DNA of 64,000 bases, from NCBI GenBank assembly GCA_037952775.1, contig JBANAY010000004.1, positions 124,001 through 188,000 on the forward strand, given 5' to 3'. Below the pieces are notes generated by a model that did no database searches, was not told where the DNA came from, and saw only the letters and a program-made list of their open reading frames with translations. The position numbers and the translations under genes were made by a program. The DNA comes from Clonostachys chloroleuca (lineage: Eukaryota; Ascomycota; Sordariomycetes; Hypocreales; Bionectriaceae). How positions within the stretch are numbered: position 1 is the first letter of the stretch; the number at the start of each line of letters is the position of its first letter. This document shows, piece after piece, positions 31,815 to 43,831 of the stretch.

Positions 31815-32772
31815 GGCGACGCTGGAGCTTCATTTCATTCTATAGCGTGCAATATATGACATTGTTCTGACTTGTTTCGGCTTATAGCAAGAGTGTTTGA
31901 CTGTTTCAGAGTTGCGTGTTGAATAGCTTCTTCATTCATCTGTCTTTCTTTTCCCCCCGCCGCAAGCAAGGGGCTTGTGTGGTGTATGTATACCAAAATC
32001 ATGCCACGCGTTAATACTATGAACCGAAAATCACAGTATATATACGAACCTTCAACATTGGAAAAAACCTGGACAATCACACAAATAGCCTAAGCACAGG
32101 CACCAGCATCTCCCCAAACTCTCAAAAGGGCTAGCCAGAGGTCAACAGGTATATAAGTTGGCTATATGTCCCCCAAGAGAAAGCTCATCCATCAACCACA
32201 ACCACCTCTCCAAGCGACAATGTCAGTGTCCGACGTTATCATCCCTGCTAGCCAGGGCCGGGACAGAGCAAATGACCGGGTCCTAGGAAGCGTGGTGGCG
32301 ATCATCAGCGAAAATCTGAAGAAGCTCTTTTCCAAGCACATCCAACATACAAGCCTGCGATCGATCAAGGGCCTTGCTTTCAGGAGTCAGCCCATGCAGC
32401 GCAGCCTTGAGGTTCGAAAGAACGACAGAATCCGATGCGCTATTAAGCGAGAGCGCTCTTGAATGATCACAGGCTCGAATGTTGGATGTGCTTGGAAAAG
32501 GGCTTCTTCGGGTTTAGGCTGATGACCACCATCATGTTGAATAGCTTATATTGTTACGAATTTTATTCTTTTTCATCATTCGTGATTATCTCTCTTTTCC
32601 TTTTTTCCAAATTCAAGGGGTATCATTTGTTCTACATCTATCACAGAGAATAGAAAACATGTCTTCAACTCAACTCCTTTATATATGCTTATATTGCATG
32701 CATTAATGCGAGAACATACTGTTGAAGCGTTCGCTCGGCGTCTTTCTAGTGTTATATGCCGAATTTGCACAT
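31815..32772. other. Intergenic region between SDR and MFS genes
   Basis: Convergent 3' regions of the SDR (+) and second MFS transporter (-). A plus-strand frame at 32166-32462 (98 residues, starting MSPKRKLIHQPQ) is open but has no motif and lies in AT-leaning sequence; I cannot support it as a gene. Confidence 0.4.
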
Positions 32773-34599
32773 TTATGAGCTTCGCCTGCCGTATGGCTCA
32801 TAGGGGAACAGCACTGCAACAATGGCGGCGACAATGTAGAGTGAGGCGCAGATGTAGAGGGGTGCATCGGTCGAGGTATCAGCCTTGGCAGCCACAACGG
32901 CAGAGATGATGCCCATGATTCTGTTGAATGAGACGGAGATGCCGTTGCCAGTAGCACGATGGGCGCTGGGAAGGACCTCTGGGGTGTATGCATACAGAGT
33001 ACCGTAGTAGATGTTGAGACAGAATGAGATCAAGCAATTGAAAGCAATGTCCTGAGCGTTAGTCCTCACGGCGGTATAGGCGAAGAAGAAAGCCATGGTC
33101 ATCAGGGAACCGATGGCCATTGTGTACTTGCGGCCAAGGAGCTTGGTGTTGCACATGAAAGCTCCGGCAAGAGGACCAAAGATACTGCTGGTGTTGTTCA
33201 GGGCATAGTTGCGCCAGTTCTCGTAGGGAGTGCGCTCGAACGAGGTACCTCGGTTCTTGAGATATTGTCTGTATCGAAATCCATGTTAGAGGTTGGGTCG
33301 AGGCTGGTCAAAGTGCAAAATACCAATACTTACGGAAGGAAGACCAAATACAGTGGATAGGCTAATCCGATGAGTGTCCAGGAGAGCCAGATCAAGAGGG
33401 TGGAAAGTGTCATCTTCTTGGTGCTGAAGAGGCCACGCATGTGAATCATCAGCTCGCCAACGGAGAACTTGCTCTTGCTGTGTGCCGAGGTGGCGGCGCC
33501 ACAAGCCTCGAGCTGCTCAAGAGTGAGAGAGCAGGGCCTGTTGTATTTTGTGGCGATGTGCTGTAGAGTCTCAACAACTTCGGCATCCTTGCCCATGCCA
33601 AGAAGGTACTTGGGCGTCTCCATGAGGCGCACAATGGTGATACGGAGAATGGACAAGACGAACACGATGGAGCCACCGGTGAAGAGCACGTAGCGCCAGC
33701 CCCAATTGTTATCCTTGGTGCATGTCTCGATGTCGGCGCAGTTCCACTTCTCGGGGACCATGAAGCCCCAGGCGATGAAACCGGCAATGGCCTGTCCAAC
33801 ACCCCACCAGCAGGCCATCAGAGTTACGAGCCACTGCTTATGGCTGGGAAGGAACTCGAGGAAGACAGTCGTGTCCAGAACAAGGTTGCCACCGCCTCCA
33901 AAACCAAGCAGGGCGACGAAGACGCCGAGGGCGGGCCAGTTGGGCATGCCACCAGCAATGATGCAGCTGATGGAGCAGATGAAGAGAGAGCAGTTGAAGG
34001 CGTACTTGCGGCCGATGATATCGGCACCAAAACCCCAGAAAATGGCACCCAGAAGCATTCCAACGTAAACAGCGATTGTGAGTCCATTGGCGAAACCAAC
34101 GCCACCAAACTCCATGAAGGACTGGCCAGCGACAATGGACTGGAAGAGGGTGATCATGGAGTCGACAGCATAGCCAAAACCATTGAGGAAAAACAGCTTC
34201 ATATGGTAAGGAGTCCAACCAATCTCGTCAATGGCCTTTTGAGAAGAGCAAGGAATCGTGGTCAGCACTGGCAACAGGGCAACAGCGAGAAAGGGCATAG
34301 GGAGAGGAGAGAGCCGGCAGATGGCAGGTTCATCTGGGTCACGCGAGGCAAAACACACAAGGCTATCACGCCGCGAGCAAACCACTTACGTTATTCACAA
34401 GATGCATCTTCATGTTCATGGCAGGGTCAACGTCCTGCAGCGCAAGCACATCGGATCCATTGAGGGATGCGTCTTCAGCATTTCTCACATCCTGGGGGCC
34501 GTCGATGCCTGCACTGGCGCCATTGTCCCTGCCATCGTGGCTCTTGATTTGCGCCTCGACGGACTTGGAATCGGCAGTAGGGTCACTCGTGGAAGCCAT
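32773..34599 (-). CDS. MFS transporter, SV2/organic solute type
   Basis: Major facilitator family transporter of 535 residues. Exons are 34599-34390, 34235-33334 and 33268-32773; all phases agree. The soluble 70-residue N-terminus leads directly to AIDEIGWTPYHMKLFFLNGFGYAVDSM (TM1). Family features include AVYVGMLLGAIFWGFGADIIGRKYAF (loop 2-3 signature), GFGGGGNLVLDTTVFLEFLPSHKQW and LMACWWGVGQAIAGF, characteristic of fungal SV2-like and organic-acid/niacin-type permeases rather than hexose carriers. The C-terminus contains NIYYGTLYAYTPEVLPSAHRATGNG. The substrate is unknown. Start at ATG 34599. A 15-G tract lies about 330 nt upstream. Confidence 0.9.
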
Positions 34600-37289
34600 G
34601 GTCAACGCGCGCGAGTGAGAATCGCGCGGAATCCACTACGTATATTTGTAGTCTATCTGAAGCTTAGAGGAGCGGGCGAGATGTGTCGGGGAGATATGGT
34701 GTAGACTTGCGACGGCAATGCAATTGGATTGGCGTCGCTTCAGAGGCTGGCTGGCTGTATTGTCAATTGAGCTCCAGGAGTGTTACCCTTCGCATGCGAG
34801 AGAAGTGGCAGAGAACAATGCCAACGAGGGCTCGTGAAAAGGAAGCAGTGAGAGGAGAGGCGACAGGACTGGACGGCAACAAAGAGGGGGGACTCCCGTC
34901 TTTATTTGAAGCAAGCAGTGGAGGTGGAAAGGGGGGGGGGGGGGGTGGTTCATCAAGGCTGCTCATCAACTGAACATGTGCCCTCATTTACCTAAGAGAA
35001 CGGGTAGAAAAAAAACAAAGGGCCATGATTGGTCTCGCGGGCCATCATTTTAACTGCTTCTGGAGCTGGACTGGGGCGTCGCCAAGCAGGATCATGGAGG
35101 CGATTACCTTACTAGCTTCTGAGGTTTGAGCCCGCCACTACGACTAGGTGCCGGCGCTTTTCCGCGACTAAGCGCAAACGTGGCTGCGAGTAGCGAACGA
35201 GAAGGCCCGATCGTGCTTCTTCCTTCCCTCGTGGTAATTCAGCTAGTCTTTGCGCTTTTCGGGCGGCGCAGCCACTAAAGTTCCTGACTGAGCGAGTGAG
35301 TCCCTCTTGTCGACTCCGTGCCCCGGCCGTGGACATGACATGGAGGACAGACAGCCCAACCACCCTGCCGGTAAGCTGTGGGCTGTCTCGGTTGCTGGAG
35401 CCCTGTTTATCTCTCCCACGATACTACGTTGCTGCCACCAACCAACGCAGAGCCAGGAGCTGGGCGAATCAAGACAGTTGGTCGTCTCGTGACACCGTCC
35501 TGACATCATGCCGCTATCTGGGTATCTAGGTAGGAACTGGAAATGTTCCAAGTGACCAAGGGTCTTTTGGCCCCTCAACCCTGGCGGCGCTGCCCTCGTG
35601 AGAAGCGAGCAGTGGTGCCTCGTGGTATAATCTCTGGCCTGTGATAGGTCTCTGGAGCCATCTGCAGGGTTGCGGCTGGTGGCTTGATGATGGTGGGGTT
35701 CTGTGCTGCCTCCCTAGCACGGGCACCTGTAGCGACGCCCAGCGCTCCAGCCAAGGGAATTAACGGAGGGGCAGAGGTGGGGGTTGGACCTCGACTCTCC
35801 CGAGTCCCACGGCGCTGTTCAACTTTGCTGTAGCGGGTTTTCAGCGCAGTTCGCAGTTCCGACACGCCACTCCATTGCGGCCCCACCATGGAAAAGGAAG
35901 AGAAATGAGACCAATGCTCCGATCCTCTTCTAGGGGTAATCATAATTATCAATATTAAGAGACAAAACCGTTCGAGGGAGCAAGAGGGAGAAACCCCCTC
36001 AAAGAGGGGCAGTCTAATGTGAGCCATGAATCACGTTGACCGCCGCAAGCACGTCCTTGAATCCTTTCTGGAGCCTCGCCTCTGAACTCGACCGAGCCTC
36101 ACCGCAACTGAGGCGGCAATGTCCCTTCCAAGCTTGTGTTGTCCTGAAGCCGTAATGGGAAGAGACCTGACAGCTTTACCGTCAGAAAGAAGCCTCTCAT
36201 TATAGGGCATTTTACTGCCTGAAGTATAAATGGGAGAGGAGGAAGAGTACAACTCCCTAAGAGTTACAAGTGGAAAGTTACTCAAATAATAGTAGCTGTT
36301 CTTGATTGGTCTTTTTTTGAACTCGAAGTTATCAACTCTTTACAACCTTTCATGTCCCGCTGAAATTATAAGCCGCCCGTCTTAAAAAATCATTTGCAAT
36401 ACCGGACGGGAACGCAAGAAATAAGTGATTCACATAAAAGCATATAGTAGGTTGCTTTAAGTTTACCTTAGTTGGGAAATGATAGCGGTAACAACGGACA
36501 ACTGCATTGTTGCCAAGTTATGTCCATCAACTCCCTTCTGCTAGCATATTAGAAAATTTAAATAAATGTCTGAGTAGTTCTAAACAACAGAATAACTAGA
36601 TGTATAGCCAGTACACAATTTCTATCTAAATTTAACAATTAAGTGAATCCTGAAGAATAAGAATGAGTGTCATAATACAGCCAAATAGGTAGTGAAGATT
36701 AGGTATGTAAGATTGATAACATGTGAAACATACGATAGTTTAATCGCTGACCGTTAAGCCTTAGTTAAGAGGCATGGAAGATTCAAGGTCATAAAGCTGA
36801 GGCACGAAACTAGTCAGATTTATGAGCAGGTGTGGACAAAGAGATCTTCAGGTAGGTGATACGCCGCCTAGGGAATACTAGTCCTCGATTTCATTGACAA
36901 TGGGATAATCGTGAGTGAAAGTGTTTCTGTTAATCTCACCCCCTTTGTCTCTGGTAGAAGTGAACTTCACTATGAGTGTTTCTTGTTGATTTACAGTCTG
37001 CTTTATTTTACCGCAAGTGTTCCTGTAGTCTACAGACAGCTCGAATCACACAACATCCAGAAAAAAATGCAGCCATTGTTCAAGTGCAAAATATTTAAGG
37101 CTATGGAATCACACCAAGGGCAAAGGAAATCTACAGCTGAGCAAGCATTCCTGGTCAAATCTTGAGATTCCCCAACTTGACTTTCATACTACCAACAGTC
37201 CAAGCAATCACTATCTTCAAGCAACCTACATTTACCTTACACACACAACACCCGCAAGAACAATCTCCGAAACTTCTTTGTTGGCAAAA
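34600..37289. other. Gene-poor, AT-rich accessory stretch
   Basis: The left part holds the promoter of the MFS gene with a run of 15 G at 34931-34945. Minus frames at 35575-35889 (104 residues from an ATG at 35889) and 36031-36285 are open but have no recognised motif. From about 36300 to 36900 the sequence becomes strongly AT-rich and TA-rich, with no coding frame; this is compatible with old transposon sequence altered by repeat-induced point mutation, but I find no element ends. Confidence 0.4.
34931..34945. repeat. G15 homopolymer
   Basis: An uninterrupted run of 15 G (15 C on the MFS coding strand) in the upstream region of the minus-strand MFS transporter gene. Confidence 0.9.
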
Positions 37290-37637
37290 ATGTCGCCCAA
37301 AAACCGCCCAATTACACCCCCGATCGGCAGATCCGTCGTGAACGGCCAAACGGTGCCAGTCTTCCAGCGGGACAGCGCATTCCCTAACTCCGACTGGAAT
37401 GCGAGTCGGCCATACCACTTGTTTTGCCGGGATTGGCGTGATGTAATGAACGGCGAGAACCTGGATGACGAAGAGAACCTGGATGACGAAGAGAAGAATC
37501 CAAGTGACGAAGAGAAGGCACGAGCATACTTTGTGGCCAAAAGGAGGTGGATTCGCAGGAAGATCTGGCTCACGCAATGGACTAGAAACCTCCTTCCAGG
37601 AATGGAGTGGGGTCATGAGTTGGTGGAGAAGAAGTAG
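37290..37637 (+). CDS. Small charged hypothetical protein with acidic repeat
   Basis: Open frame of 115 residues from ATG 37290 in the context GGCAAAA-ATG. It begins MSPKNRPITPPIGRSVVNGQ, has an aromatic patch (DWNASRPYHLFCRDWRDV), then an acidic repeat built from two identical 18-nt units at 37455-37472 and 37473-37490 and a third diverged copy (NLDDEE, NLDDEE, NPSDEE). A basic, Trp-rich C-terminus follows (VAKRRWIRRKIWLTQWTRN). No signal peptide or membrane segment. I do not recognise the family. The amphipolar layout and its open frame in otherwise closed AT-rich surroundings suggest a real, lineage-specific gene, but a non-coding origin is possible. Confidence 0.5.
   Translation: MSPKNRPITPPIGRSVVNGQTVPVFQRDSAFPNSDWNASRPYHLFCRDWRDVMNGENLDDEENLDDEEKNPSDEEKARAYFVAKRRWIRRKIWLTQWTRNLLPGMEWGHELVEKK
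37455..37490 (+). repeat. Two perfect 18-nt tandem units
   Basis: The unit GAGAACCTGGATGACGAA occurs twice in a row within the small hypothetical gene, encoding ENLDDE twice in frame. A partly diverged third unit follows. Confidence 0.85.
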
Positions 37638-38918
37638 GAGCGAAGATGGATCTATTCTATTACAGATGGCAAATAGATGGTAGATATCTCTGAAATTAAA
37701 ACGACGGGCTAAGGCCTAGAACTTCAGTTTACAATTGTGTGCCCTCAGTAAGGAGATGGTATACTCCTTGTCGGCCTTTTTTTTTTTTCATGATGAAGCT
37801 GGAAGCAAGTCAACATGACAAAAAGTGACAAATTACTCAAATAACAGCTGTGGCGATCACACCTGACTCGGCGCCACCGAGCCTTTGAATTGCCTTGACT
37901 TGCGGATATTACAAGCTAATCTTACTTCTAGAGGAATACAACTCTTGGTTTTCGGTTAGGAAAACGCCAAATATAGTGCGGGTACAGATTCATTCGCCGC
38001 AGCTGGAATATCATGTCTTCCAAAGCAACCTTGGTCGAAGAAGAACTATGGTTGCGGAAAGCACCATCTTAGAAACGATGAATGTTTGCCCCACGAGAAC
38101 AAGGTGCACCAGGCGCTATCATGGCAAAGACCTACTTGAACTAGACCGTGGTTGTCTGTAGGCCTTTGAATGTATGAGCTACATTGTAAGGTATTACTCA
38201 TGTTGCATATTTCTTCGATTCAGGAAACAATTCGCATATGTATACATGACGTTGCGCAATAAGCTTTTGCTTTTCCATATCAATCTGATGTAGTTTCGCC
38301 ATGAGGAGATTTGGCCTCAAGGAAAAGAGAGACTTGCTCACATTTCTCATGCGAATTAATCATTATTTGCTAGGCTCATGATATAGCCAAAAAAAAAAAA
38401 AAAAAAAAAAAGAAAAAGAAAAGAAAACCATATGCTACCTCAGTATCGAGGTAGAGTGTTCGTGAGAACAGCGTCGGGCTTGTCAACTCTGATACATCTA
38501 TGTTTCCTCCAACTTTGCATAGTCCCTCATCATCACCATGAACTGTCAAGCTGCCACATCTTTAATTCATATAATTAGGATACGTCCCTCATGATATCCA
38601 ATGTTTTCCCAGTCCGGCAACGCCAAACCCCCACAAGTCTCGTCCCATTGTAGTAATGTTATTATGTAGATGATGAATAGCTCACATGAGCCTGATGAAG
38701 AACCAACCTAATGAGAATATGTCTGGCTTTAGATATTCAAGAAGAAAAAAAGAGGTAATAAAAATGCTTATGGGGAAGTGCTCAAAAGAATGAAAGAAAT
38801 ATGAAAATGATGTAAAGGAAAGGGTGGGCGCATGCTTAATGGAAAATGTTAATGAATGTGCGCATGAAATGCTCGCTGTGAAAATCGTGGGTCTAGAGGG
38901 CTTGGAATGCAAGATTCC
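37638..38918. other. AT-rich intergenic stretch
   Basis: No supported gene. A plus frame at 37895-38161 (88 residues) has no motif. A run of 23 A lies at 38389-38411, followed by an A/G-rich tail. The right end is the 3' region of the large minus-strand gene. Confidence 0.4.
38389..38411 (+). repeat. A23 homopolymer
   Basis: Uninterrupted run of 23 A in an AT-rich, gene-free stretch. It could be a microsatellite or the tail of an old retroposed insertion; no flanking target duplication was identified. Confidence 0.85.
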
Positions 38919-41900
38919 CTATCGCCGTGACCTAGATGCGGCCACCATCGACAACCTCGCGTTCCAAGACTTCCTGCCCTGAGTCTCCCGTTCGTCTTCT
39001 CTCTCAAGGACCCAACGGGTTTCGCCGCTGTCTTCTTCCTTTATGTACGAAACGCTATCTGTAGAATGCCGGTGTTGATGTCCGGGCCTCGGCGTCGGAA
39101 TACTTGGGCTAGTTGGCTCCTGCCCCCTTGTCCAATCAGCCGCGTTCATGCCTGAGAAAGCTGAAAGGGAAACGCGTTTATTGTTGGAGAGCGCTGACGT
39201 CTCCTGGTGTTTGCTGGGTTCAGACATGGCAGATAGCCTTGATTCCCTTGTGCCCAGCTGCGAAGGTGGCGGTTCCATGGCTGTAGGGGTAAGGTTCGGA
39301 AGGCTCATTGTAATCGTCGGGCTCCCCGAGATGCTTCCTGGCTCGGACTCTGGCGCTGTTGCGGACACAACTGAGTTCTTCCGGGCATGCCAGCCATTGG
39401 CACCAGCGTAACCACCGGAATTGCCAGCCCAGGATGAAAATGGCAGATCGCCTCTTTCTGACTTGGGAGACCCGTCCTTGCTAGAGGCAAGACTGACCTG
39501 TGAACCACCCCAGGCCTTTGACCGCAGTCTAAGAAGTGCAGAGAGGGACATGTCGTCGCCACGGTCCACCATCATAGCCAGTTGCGCCAGTCCAGGGCTT
39601 TGACCTGGTGTGGCGAAGCCGTGACCAGGTATCGCCATGCTCATGACGGAGTTGCGGTTGGAATATTCCGAGCGTTCGGTGATTGGGGTCAGGTTGGGTT
39701 CACGAGAGACAACACGGCCACTCATTGATCTATCTACCCCACTCATTCCCTTGGGGCCAAAGAATCCTCCGTTTGCATACTCGTACTGCATGCCATTCGA
39801 AGAGCTGGAGCCATAGTGTTGGTTCGAAGGAGCCGAGTAGAATCCGAATTCTTGGCCATACCATCCATCGGAATCATTGGCTAGTGCGCTCGCATTGGCC
39901 TCGGCAATGATAGCATCATCGTCAAGATCAAAATCATCCATATTCTCATATGACGAGAAACCGTACTCATCGTTGCTGCCGACGCTCTCAGCAATAGGTG
40001 ATCCGCCATGCCCGGAGAAGCCATCTGCTTCATCTTGCTCTCCGTCTTCGTCTCTTGGAGCTGCGCCCCACTGGAACTTTCCGGAAGCTGCGGCCTTGTG
40101 GGCTGCTGCGGCCAGGGCGGCTTGGTATGCTTCCATCGAACCTTGATCTTGGGCGAATGAGTTTGGTGCGGTTTCTGGGCCAGGCTGGGCTGTCTCTTCT
40201 TTCTCAGTCTTCCGTTGGCGCGCAGCATCAGTGCTCAGCGACGTGTGGGCTGTTGAGCGCGATATTCCAGATTGCCCAGAGTATCGTGAGCTCATATCGG
40301 ATCCGTGTCGTTCGGGAGGATGTCCCTCCTCTTCTTGCTGTGGAGTCTGGGATTGCATCTCGGCTTGGGCCTCCGCCTGGGCCTTTGCAAACGCCCCAGC
40401 TATAGGCCGGCCATATTGATCCGTGTCATTCCTATCAAAGATAGACTCATCAAATGGAGCGTCATCCTCTTCAAGTATGGATGCAAGATCCTCGGCGAAC
40501 TCGTCTTCAAATCCGACCGCTCCTTCATTGAAATACTGATCCAGTTCAAGCTTCCGTTTCGCCTCTGCTGCGAGCACCTGGGCCAGATCATCAGATCCAA
40601 AACCTGAGAGCGGCTGGTCACCAGGGCTTTGAATACCTAAGCCGGCTGGTGGTGACAACAAATTGGGATCTAGTTGATTCTCGCCATCCTCGCTAAAAAG
40701 AGCCTGTGGGATATCTCGGGATGCCGCAAAGCCAATAACGTTGCCCTCTTCGTCGCGGGGGGTGGTTGCCATCGCTGGGTTGGGTGTTGGCATGAGCGAG
40801 GAATCGGCTGACCTTTGAAAGGAAAACCCTGCGAAATTCTCCTGATCATTGTCAGGATCGTCAAGATCTACATCCTCCTCAAGATAATAGTCTTCTTCTT
40901 CGTAATCCGCATTCACTCCCGGAATTCTTTCCTCCAACCCGTCATCGTCCATCATCGCGTCATAGTCAAACGAATCATCGTCAAAGTCGTCATATCGTGA
41001 GTCATGGGAGTCTCTAGGTTGAGGTTGTGCCTCCTGCGCAATCCTCCTCTCGGCTTCTCGTTGCCGGTGTCTCTCCTCCAACAACTTCTCGGCATTGGCG
41101 GCACCGATCATGTCAAAACTGAATCGGGAAGAAGTGCTCTTCATGTGCCGTGGCAACATCGAGAGTCGGTCCCTACTAGACATGTCGGAGGCTAACGAGG
41201 GGTTGCCTGAACGTGTGGTGCTGGTAGAATTGACAGCTCGAAGGGGTGATACTATTGAGCCGTCGCTCATGCGTGATGCCTTGGGCTTTTGAGAACCCGC
41301 AGGTGAAGGGATACGGCCATGTGTAGAGCTTGGTCGTGCGACCGCTGATGAGGCGGCACGCTGGGGTTGATGAGGCAAAGGTATTGCAGGCTGGCTGTTG
41401 CTTTGTTCCGGCAATACTGTAGGCTGCTGGGCATCGTTCCTTACCTGGCCATTCTGGGGGGTTTGGACTGCACAGGGGGCCGTCTAGGCGCACTGAAATC
41501 ATGAACTCGAGTCCCCCTGATCCGTGGATCGTACATTGGCTCGTCGGAATCACCACTCATCGGCTGGGGTAAGAAATCTGGAGCATGCTGGCTGTTCTTC
41601 CTTCTCATCAAAAGAGTCGACATGGGGTTCTTCAAAAATGGAAGCGATTTTTTGGTCTTTTGTGGTTCGAGGTTGACCGGGTTCGGTGGAAGCGTGGAAT
41701 AATCAGCAGGAAGCCTCATGTTGGGGCCGCGTCGTCCTGTTGCTGTTGAGGCCGGGTTCGAATGCAGAGAGTGCCCGCCAACGAAGACGGGCTGCCCAGA
41801 CACATAAGCTCCTGGCTGAACATTGGTATCAATCGGAGCGGGCATTGGCCGCCGGCGTTCGGTCGTCGACGGGGCTTGGTATGGCGCAGAGTCATGACGG

Positions 41901-42367
41901 CTGTCAGCTTGAGCCTTTAGGCCCCGGCGATAATTTTCGAGGGCCACGCCGCCAATGAAGCCGGATTCCATCATGTTGCTTGGTTGAGAACGCTGCTGGG
42001 TTGAGGGCGAGGGCCAATTCTCTTTCTGGGTCACCAAGCCGGCAGCATCGCTGCGCTTTCTTTCGATAGACTCTCGATCGCCGTCTGGAGAAGCTACTCG
42101 GGCAATGGGGGGCAGCATAGGCGGTAGCGAGGATCGGACGGAGGACCCAGCTCCATCTCGTTGTGAGGGAGTCGTTGTGTCGAAGTTGTTCAGCAAGGGC
42201 GGGCCCCTGCTTGAGGCAGAAGCAACCGAGTTGCTGAGGGGAGTGGCGAGGAGGGGGATATGGTCGTTGTATCTGTCGTGGTCAGAGGAGTACTGGCTGT
42301 CATAGTCGGGTCCTGGGGGGTTTGTAGTCGGCCCCCCTCTTCGGTGGAACCGCAGATGAGAGAGCAT
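38919..42367 (-). CDS. Large disordered conserved fungal protein, one-base frame break
   Basis: Two long frames are joined by restoring one base in the six-G run at 41456-41461. This gives QSKPPQNGQVRNDAQQPTVLPEQSNSQPAIP in place of a stop, and a single 1149-residue product without introns. The N-terminus from ATG 42367 is MLSHLRFHRRGGPTTNPPGPD, followed by low-complexity Ser/Pro/Asn sequence with a short ordered motif PMSTLLMRRKNSQ. The middle contains SRFSFDMIGAANAEKLLEERHRQREAERRIAQE (probably helical), then very acidic stretches (YDDFDDDSFDYDAMMDDDGLEERIPG, YEEEDYYLEEDVDLDDPDND). Near the C-terminus is DDMSLSALLRLRSKAWGGSQVSLASSKDGSPKSERGDLPFSSWAG. I recognise the MLSHLRFHRRG-type start as conserved in Pezizomycotina but know no function. 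It lacks a visible enzymatic domain. Confidence 0.82.
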
Positions 42368-43831
42368 GGCTGAGCTGCCTGGCCAGCTGCCTCTAATATG
42401 AGTGTGTGCGTGTGGTGTGTGTGTATCTCGTGTGTGTGTGGTAGCCGCGTGTCCGAGGCTCCCAAGGTACCTTTTTGCGGGTATGGGCAAGTTCGTATTT
42501 ACAAGAATAGCATAGCATATGCTAGCGTATGGTCTCGTATCGAATCAACAAAGAAACGAAAGGAAGGGCTGGGCACGGCGTGCTGAGGCACCTGAATCAG
42601 GCAGGAATGGGTTAAAAGGAGGGGCGCAGCCGGCTCGAGAAAGCCAGCGATGTTGAACTTGACTGCCGCGAACACCAGTTGATGCGCCCGCGATCATGAC
42701 TTCAGGAGAAGCCGGGCGTTGAGCATGGTGGATGCGCTCGGTTGCACAGACGGTGAGCGGCAGTTGGGAGCCCGCGAAGGTTGAGCAGCTTGAAACTATA
42801 GCAGGCTCGGGGGGGCTAGGCAAGAGCTCGGCGACAGTCCAACTGGTATTACCTTAAGGCCGTCTCCAATTGTCAAGACGGGAATTCAATGGAAGACAGG
42901 CGCAGCGCTGCGAAGTGGGCAAACACGGAGCGACAATTAATTGACCAGGCCGCAAACAGCGACAGGTCTAATGATCCGATGCGTTCTGGCCGCGCTAGTC
43001 CGTTAGGCGTCACTATTATGGGGACTACTGGGTAAGGTACCGCCCAGCGGCTGCGACGTAGGGAGGTACCAGCTATAGCCGGCGGCCGGTGGATTCTAAC
43101 GGGGGCTACGGGGGAAAGTCTGTGCTGTCCTCGCTAAGAAACATCGTCACGGAAATGAAGTGTTAATACAACATGGCAATGTATATTATGAGATGCAGAA
43201 CATACCTAGGTGATGCCAGCACCAGGTACGCGTCTTACGCAGCAGACAATCCATACATGCAGAGGTGAAGGCCACAGACGCCTCAGGCACGCCAGATGAG
43301 CAATTCCATTCCACCATCGAATGCTATGTAACATGCCATGATAATGCCCGCTAGTGCGTAATACCAACTGCACACTAGTCTTGACTGATGGATCTTGAAG
43401 AATGGGCCTGTTCGGTTCCTGTCGACAAGCCAAGTAGTGATGGGCATAAGCTTTGCCACCACCTCGATCTATGTGCCTCGTGTTCAGCGACAGGCCCCTA
43501 GATCATGTCACCCTCCCAAGCCTCCAGGTCCCTTTCAAGTTGCATGTGCTTGGGTCTTGTTTGTTGTCTTCTCGTATTTGCACACCAGACCCTTGTCCTT
43601 GCCAAAGGCTCAAAGACAGCAACGCATATGTACATACAAGCCCACCATGAACCAGTGAGACCTATGGGGTGTCGGCATCCAAGCTAACAAAGCCCCGCAT
43701 GAACAGAACATTCCATCCCAAACAGGCTATCCTATCAACCCCACGATTCAGGCGACTTTGACGGAAAAGGAGAATGCCAGATTTAACTGCGATATTTTTA
43801 CCTATACTTTGACTAGGTACGGAGTTTGATA
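42368..43831. other. Intergenic region with GT microsatellite
   Basis: The promoter of the large disordered protein lies at the left end and includes a GT-rich microsatellite at 42403-42440. No coding frame is supported. The right end is the 3' region of the flavin monooxygenase gene. Confidence 0.45.

Noticed and set aside
35575..35889. 104-residue minus-strand frame
   Set aside because: No recognisable motif, Thr/Pro/Ala-rich composition and no neighbouring support; not distinguishable from chance.
41420..41470. Short intron GTAAGG...CTACAG joining the two frames of the large disordered protein
   Set aside because: It would be only about 30 nt, too short for a fungal intron; restoring one base in the adjacent six-G run gives better sequence.
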